Of a stretch of 9,775 nt of DNA, positions 6,211-9,775 are shown one piece after another (positions within the stretch are counted from its first letter, which is position 1; the number at the start of each line of letters is the position of its first letter). The stretch comes from a bacterium BMS3Bbin07 (GTDB taxonomy: Bacteria > Nitrospirota > Thermodesulfovibrionia > Thermodesulfovibrionales > JdFR-85), in the NCBI GenBank assembly GCA_002898135.1, contig BDTQ01000200.1, positions 1-9,775 on the forward strand, written 5' to 3'. A model generated the notes under the pieces. The model was not told the origin of the DNA and searched no databases. It saw only the letters and a list, made by a program, of their open reading frames with translations. The translations under genes and the position numbers were made by a program.

Positions 6211-6240
6211 ATGATAGGGGATAATTGAGTCTAAAGTCAA
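6211..6240 (-). promoter_or_regulatory. Sigma70-type promoter for the polyprenyl synthase-ammA unit
   Basis: On the minus strand, TTGACT (6235-6240) is followed by an 18-base spacer and TATCAT (6211-6216). Both hexamers differ from consensus at one position. The -35 box overlaps the TGA stop of mtnA. The expected transcription start, near 6204, is about 50 bases before ATG 6151 but only about 8 before ATG 6196. It gives the downstream genes their own promoter even if they also receive read-through from mtnA. Confidence 0.6.
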
Positions 6241-7298
6241 GGCTTTAGTCTCAACTCCGGGAGATTCACTCCCTTGAGTGTCAGTTTTTTTAAGTCACCG
6301 GGCTTAAAAACTCCCTTTTCAGTGATTATAGCGCTGATATACCTTGCAGGAGTAACGTCAAAGGCCATATTGATAACCCTGACTCCTTCCGGTGCAACCG
6401 GGTGACCATATATGTGTGTTACCTCTTCAGCAGGGCGTTGCTCTATCGGTATCTCCTCCCCGGAGGGGATGCTGAAATCAATACTGCTTAATGGGGCAGC
6501 GACATAAAAGGGAATATTATTCTCCTTTGCAAGGACAGCCACGGAATAGGTGCCTATCTTGTTTGCTACATCACCGTTTCCTGCAGTACGGTCTGTTCCC
6601 ACTATACACAAGTCTATCACGCCCTTTTTCATCAGCGCCCCGGCAGAGTTGTCGGTTATGAGGGTTACCGGCACGCCTGTCTGCATCAGCTCCCACGTGG
6701 TCAGTCTTGCCCCCTGAAGCACGGGTCTTGTCTCATCGGCAATAACCTGCACCTCTTTCCCCTGCTCCCGGGCAACAAGAATAGGTGCTGTGGCTGTACC
6801 ATAGCCGCCGGTTGCGAGTGCACCTGCATTGCAGTGGGTCAGGACCGTTGCCCCGTCCTTTATAAACTCAGCTCCCCAGCGCCCGATTGCCTTGTTTGCA
6901 GTGATGTCCTCCTCAAGTATGGCCTTTGCCTCGTCAACGAGCATCTTCTTCAGGGTCTCAACCCCCTGATGCCTGTTCTTCAACAGGAGCGCCTTTAGCC
7001 TGTCCATTGCCCAGCGAATGTTGACGGCAGTAGGCCTTGTGGACAGCATTGTATCAATAACGGGTTTGAGGGATGCCGTAAACTCTTCAAAAGAGGCTGC
7101 CTTTATATCCTGTGCAGAGAGGGCAACCCCCATTGCTGCGGCAATCCCGATGGCAGGAGCCCCCCGGATCTTAAGGGTTTTGATGGCGTCGGCTACCATG
7201 CTGTAATCGCAGCAGTCTATATATACAACCTCATGGGGTAACCTGCTCTGATCAAGTATCCTGACCTTCTCCCCTGCCCATTCAATGCTTTTAACCAT
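6237..7298 (-). CDS. mtnA: S-methyl-5-thioribose-1-phosphate isomerase
   Basis: MtnA converts methylthioribose 1-phosphate to methylthioribulose 1-phosphate in methionine salvage from methylthioadenosine. The 353-residue length is typical. Motifs include IRGAPAIG (44-51), RPTAVNIRWAMDR (88-100), THCNAGALATGGYGTA (154-169) with the catalytic Cys156, DETRPVLQGARLT (188-200) and the region around Asp236 (GTDRTAGNGDVANKIGTY, 234-251). That last stretch normally reads GADRIAxNGD, so Ala and Ile are both Thr here, but the catalytic Asp is kept. No other salvage genes (mtnP, mtnK, mtnB, mtnC) lie nearby, so the rest of the pathway must be elsewhere, or MtnA may feed a shortened anaerobic salvage route. 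The ATG at 7298 has GGGAG 11 bases upstream, rather distant. The gene ends inside the next promoter. Confidence 0.95.
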   Translation of the reverse strand: MVKSIEWAGEKVRILDQSRLPHEVVYIDCCDYSMVADAIKTLKIRGAPAIGIAAAMGVALSAQDIKAASFEEFTASLKPVIDTMLSTRPTAVNIRWAMDRLKALLLKNRHQGVETLKKMLVDEAKAILEEDITANKAIGRWGAEFIKDGATVLTHCNAGALATGGYGTATAPILVAREQGKEVQVIADETRPVLQGARLTTWELMQTGVPVTLITDNSAGALMKKGVIDLCIVGTDRTAGNGDVANKIGTYSVAVLAKENNIPFYVAAPLSSIDFSIPSGEEIPIEQRPAEEVTHIYGHPVAPEGVRVINMAFDVTPARYISAIITEKGVFKPGDLKKLTLKGVNLPELRLKP

Positions 7299-7399
7299 AA
7301 AAAGTGGAACTCCCGTCTATTTCCTATTGATATGTCTGGTTTATAACTGGTTAGTTTTGTTGAACTGACTGCCGGGTTATTGTCTCCCTTGCTACTGAA

Positions 7400-7408
7400 A
7401 TTATAACA
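7400..7408 (-). promoter_or_regulatory. Possible extended -10 promoter for mtnA
   Basis: The minus strand reads TGTTATAAT, an extended -10 (TGnTATAAT), across the end of the transporter gene. No good -35 hexamer accompanies it. It would give a leader of about 95 bases before mtnA. I saw no recognisable SAM riboswitch in that leader, only weak 4-bp stems. Confidence 0.35.
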
Positions 7409-8630
7409 CAAAAATAAACAATAGCATTAATACAGTAAGAATTACGATAACACTGATCGTGGCCCAGGCGATGATGTTGAATAGGCGTGAATTGGTGTAA
7501 TCCCCCATGATCTTTTTGTTGTTCGCCAGCTTCAGTGCATAAAAGAGGACAAATGGCAGAATGAGGCCGTTAACAACAGATGACATGACCATAAGCGTAA
7601 CAAGAGGAGCCCCGGGGATCAGGACCAGAAGTGAGGCAATTATGATAATTGAGGTATAAATCCACATGAATTGGGGCGCCTCTTTAAAGGTCTTGTTGAC
7701 CCCTGCCTCCCATCCCATGGCCTCACACGTATAGTAGGCAGTTGCAAGAGGGACGATAATGGCTCCAAGCAATGAGGCATTTGCAAGACTTACTGCAAAG
7801 ATAAGGGAGGAGAAACCGCCTGCAAAGGGCTCCAAAGCCATGGCTGCCTCGCTTGCCTCATTGATCCTGATTCCTGCCGGGAAGAGCACTGTGGCACAGG
7901 TAACAATTATGAAGAAGGAGATTATGTTCGTGAGGCTGCACCCCAGCACCACATCCAGCCTTGAGGCCCCGTAGTCCTTCTTTTTTATCCCCTTTTCAGC
8001 AATAGAGGACTGGAGGTAGAACTGCATCCAGGGGGTGATGGTTGTGCCGATTATTGCTATTGTCAGCATGATGTACTCGGGGTCTGTCTTGATTTCAGGC
8101 ACTACCAGCCTCTTGAATACAAGGGACCAGTCAGGTTTTGCCATGATACCTGATACCGCATAGCCGATATAAATGATACATGCCAGGAGAAGAACCCGTT
8201 CAACTGTACGGTATGTACCCTTTGTGACGAGCAGCCAGATGGCGATCGAGCCAACAGGGACCATCATATACTTGCTGAAACCCAGTATCTCCATGCTTGC
8301 AGCCCAGCCGGCGAGGTTGGCAGTAGTTGTGCCGAGGTTTGCAACGAAGAGCCCCAGCATCATATAAAAGGTGACCTTCACCCCGAAGTTTTCCCTGATG
8401 AGGTCTGAGAGCCCTTTTCCGGTAACAACGCCCATGCGGGCGATCATCTCCTGCACGACTATCAGCGAGACTGTAGTTGGGAGGAGAGTCCACAGGAGTG
8501 CATAGCCAAACCGTGCACCGGCTACAGAGTAGGTGGTAATCCCACTGGCGTCATTGTCAATGTTGGCCGTGATTATCCCCGGGCCAAACACAGAGAAAAA
8601 GAGACCTATTTTTATAAAATATCTTTTCAT
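7401..8630 (-). CDS. NRAMP-superfamily divalent metal transporter with non-canonical metal-site motifs
   Basis: The 409-residue polytopic inner-membrane protein has about eleven hydrophobic segments. TM1 reads GPGIITANIDNDASG (16-30): the canonical DPGN of NRAMP/MntH becomes D27-A-S-G. TM6 reads GTTITPWMQFYLQSS (195-209): the canonical MPH becomes T199-P-W. So the TM1 aspartate survives, but the metal-ligating Met and the TM1 Asn are missing. Known NRAMP proteins use that Met to favour Mn2+ and Fe2+ over Mg2+ and Ca2+, and NRAMP-related Mg2+ transporters lack it. A broader or Mg2+-type substrate is therefore my inference. The neighbour on the same strand, 83 bases upstream, is a soluble MgtE-N/CBS protein, which supports a magnesium link. 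ATG 8630 is preceded by GCAGG at a suitable distance. I withhold the name mntH because the selectivity residues differ. Confidence 0.88.
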   Translation of the reverse strand: MKRYFIKIGLFFSVFGPGIITANIDNDASGITTYSVAGARFGYALLWTLLPTTVSLIVVQEMIARMGVVTGKGLSDLIRENFGVKVTFYMMLGLFVANLGTTTANLAGWAASMEILGFSKYMMVPVGSIAIWLLVTKGTYRTVERVLLLACIIYIGYAVSGIMAKPDWSLVFKRLVVPEIKTDPEYIMLTIAIIGTTITPWMQFYLQSSIAEKGIKKKDYGASRLDVVLGCSLTNIISFFIIVTCATVLFPAGIRINEASEAAMALEPFAGGFSSLIFAVSLANASLLGAIIVPLATAYYTCEAMGWEAGVNKTFKEAPQFMWIYTSIIIIASLLVLIPGAPLVTLMVMSSVVNGLILPFVLFYALKLANNKKIMGDYTNSRLFNIIAWATISVIVILTVLMLLFIFVL

Positions 8631-8713
8631 GTTTTGCCTGCGGTATAATTAGTTCGTTCAGAAACGGTTAATGTCAGGAAAGTGCAGGGTGCGGAGCCCG
8701 ACCAGTGACTGAT

Positions 8714-9775
8714 TCAGACCTTTTTACGCTTTCGCTTTGCCTTTGGTGGCAGGATCCTGTCTATAATGTCATCCATTGTGACAATCCCGAGCAGTACATT
8801 GTCATTGTCGACAACCGGTATTGCTGCGAGGTTATACTTTGATATGGCTGCCGCCACTATATTTTCATCATCCTCGGGTTTGAGGGTCTTCAGGTTTGTA
8901 ACCATTATATCCGAAAGGGTTTTTTCCGGATCTGCAAGGAGGAGTTCCCTGAGGGAAAGGACACCGAGCAACTTCTCGTCGGGGTCAATTACGTATATAT
9001 AATATATTGTCTCTATTTCGGCAGCGTCTCTTTTGAACCTCTCGATAGCCTCGGAGACCTTGATCTCCGGCTCATAGGCAATGAACTCATTGGTCATCAG
9101 GCCCCCTGCGGTATTCTCTTCATGTTCCAGTAGTTCCTGTATATCCTCTGCATCTTCCTGGTCTATACTTTCAAGGAGGGCCTTCATCTTTTCCGTTGGC
9201 AGATCTCCGAGGATATCTGCTGCCTCATCCGGGGGCATCTCCTCAATTATGTCCGATGCCTTCTCCGGCTCCATCTCTGTTATTATGCTTGCCTGCACAT
9301 CAGGCTCAAGCTCGGAAAGGGTCTCGGCAGCGGTCTTCAGGTCAAGGTCTGTAAAGAGGCTCGTTCCTTCCTCTCTGGAGACAGAGCTTATAATCTCGGC
9401 AATATCTGCGGGGTGCAGGTTGGCAACCATCTGTCTCGGCACTGTCAGTGCAATGGTCTTGAGTTTTGGCTCAAGTGGCTGGATATAGGTCCAGCTTATC
9501 AGATTATGCGGTAACTCTATTTTGAAGAGTTTGAAAAACTCATTTCCCTGCCTTTCAATGCCCAGCCTCCTCAGGATTCCCCTCATTCCGACATCCACTG
9601 CTACGAGTACGGCCTTTCCCTCAAAACCTTCCAGCTTTATGTCATTCACCCTTACCACCTTAGCCCCTGTGGCATCAACTATCTGTTTGTCAAGGATATC
9701 CCTGACGGCAAGCAGGTCTTCATCCGAGGGTTCATACGGGGCAAGCTCCTCACTGTTTAATGTGGAGGCCATTAC
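8714..9775 (-). CDS. Soluble PRC-barrel + MgtE N-domain + CBS-pair protein (probably 5'-truncated by edge)
   Basis: At least 352 residues from an ATG at 9772, but the frame stays open to the edge. The first 20 residues look like a linker, so the true start, perhaps with another PRC barrel, may lie outside. In order: a PRC-barrel-like segment (about 21-75; LDKQIVD, KVVRVNDIKL, GILRRLGI), a linker with ISWTYIQPLEP, an MgtE N-type helical superhelix (about 116-222; LHPADIAEI, MPPDEAADILGDLP, NTAGGLMT), and a CBS pair (about 223-342; VIDPDEKLLGVLSLREL, AAIPVVDNDNVLLGIVTMDDI), ending in a basic tail. Full MgtE channels continue into five membrane helices; here none follow. MgtE N and CBS domains sense cytosolic Mg2+ and gate the pore. 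The next gene is an NRAMP-type transporter, so this is probably its Mg2+-responsive regulatory partner. That role is inferred. Confidence 0.85.
   Translation of the reverse strand, partial: VMASTLNSEELAPYEPSDEDLLAVRDILDKQIVDATGAKVVRVNDIKLEGFEGKAVLVAVDVGMRGILRRLGIERQGNEFFKLFKIELPHNLISWTYIQPLEPKLKTIALTVPRQMVANLHPADIAEIISSVSREEGTSLFTDLDLKTAAETLSELEPDVQASIITEMEPEKASDIIEEMPPDEAADILGDLPTEKMKALLESIDQEDAEDIQELLEHEENTAGGLMTNEFIAYEPEIKVSEAIERFKRDAAEIETIYYIYVIDPDEKLLGVLSLRELLLADPEKTLSDIMVTNLKTLKPEDDENIVAAAISKYNLAAIPVVDNDNVLLGIVTMDDIIDRILPPKAKRKRKKV

Noticed and set aside
7299..7400. Possible SAM or other riboswitch in the mtnA leader
   Set aside because: Only 4-bp stems and a CTGGTT direct repeat are visible; no conserved riboswitch core was recognised.
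9081..9488. 135-codon plus-strand frame rich in Ser
   Set aside because: It is the antisense shadow of the PRC/MgtE-N/CBS gene, whose domain motifs are clear on the minus strand.
1..9775. CRISPR array, tRNA, rRNA, integrase or phage attachment site
   Set aside because: No regularly spaced repeats, no tRNA-like cloverleaf and no recombinase or phage gene was seen on either strand by eye.

Overview
The window looks like an ordinary chromosomal stretch of a Gram-negative-type anaerobe, of roughly even base composition with many AGG (Arg) and ATA (Ile) codons. My best guess is a Nitrospirota (Thermodesulfovibrio-like) or deltaproteobacterial lineage. That placement is inferred from codon habit, gene families and gene pairings, not from a marker gene. 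Nothing points to a phage, plasmid or CRISPR locus.

Left edge (1-921, minus): the N-terminal 307 residues of a polytopic membrane polyferredoxin (NapH/CcoG-like), cut off by the window edge. It is followed by a gene-poor gap (922-1406) holding a 167-bp MITE-like palindromic element with about 36-bp terminal inverted repeats, and a possible promoter and leader for the next operon.

Plus-strand operon (1407-3607): purE (TTG start, class II type), an archaeal-type purC, a stand-alone groES with an acidic roof-loop insertion, and a small unrecognised protein with three cysteines. The two purine enzymes catalyse consecutive steps, AIR to CAIR to SAICAR. The plus operon and the long minus-strand gene series meet tail to tail, with their stop codons overlapping by four bases (3604-3607).

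Minus-strand series (read right to left, 9775 to 3604): a soluble PRC + MgtE-N + CBS protein (open at the right edge); an NRAMP-superfamily transporter whose metal-site motifs are non-canonical; mtnA (methionine salvage); a long-chain polyprenyl diphosphate synthase; an AMMECR1-domain protein (AmmA); a small one-helix membrane protein; and a J-domain/TPR protein. A good sigma70-like promoter overlaps the mtnA stop codon and probably starts the downstream polyprenyl synthase-ammA-TM-J/TPR unit, whose first three genes are joined by 1-4 base overlaps.

Most notable: (i) a detached MgtE regulatory half next to an NRAMP transporter lacking the canonical DPGN/MPH motifs, which suggests a split Mg-sensing transport system; (ii) class II PurE beside archaeal-type PurC; (iii) an orphan, enlarged GroES co-transcribed with purine genes and an unknown Cys protein; (iv) an AMMECR1 gene translationally coupled to a polyprenyl synthase without its usual MEMO/radical-SAM partners in view.
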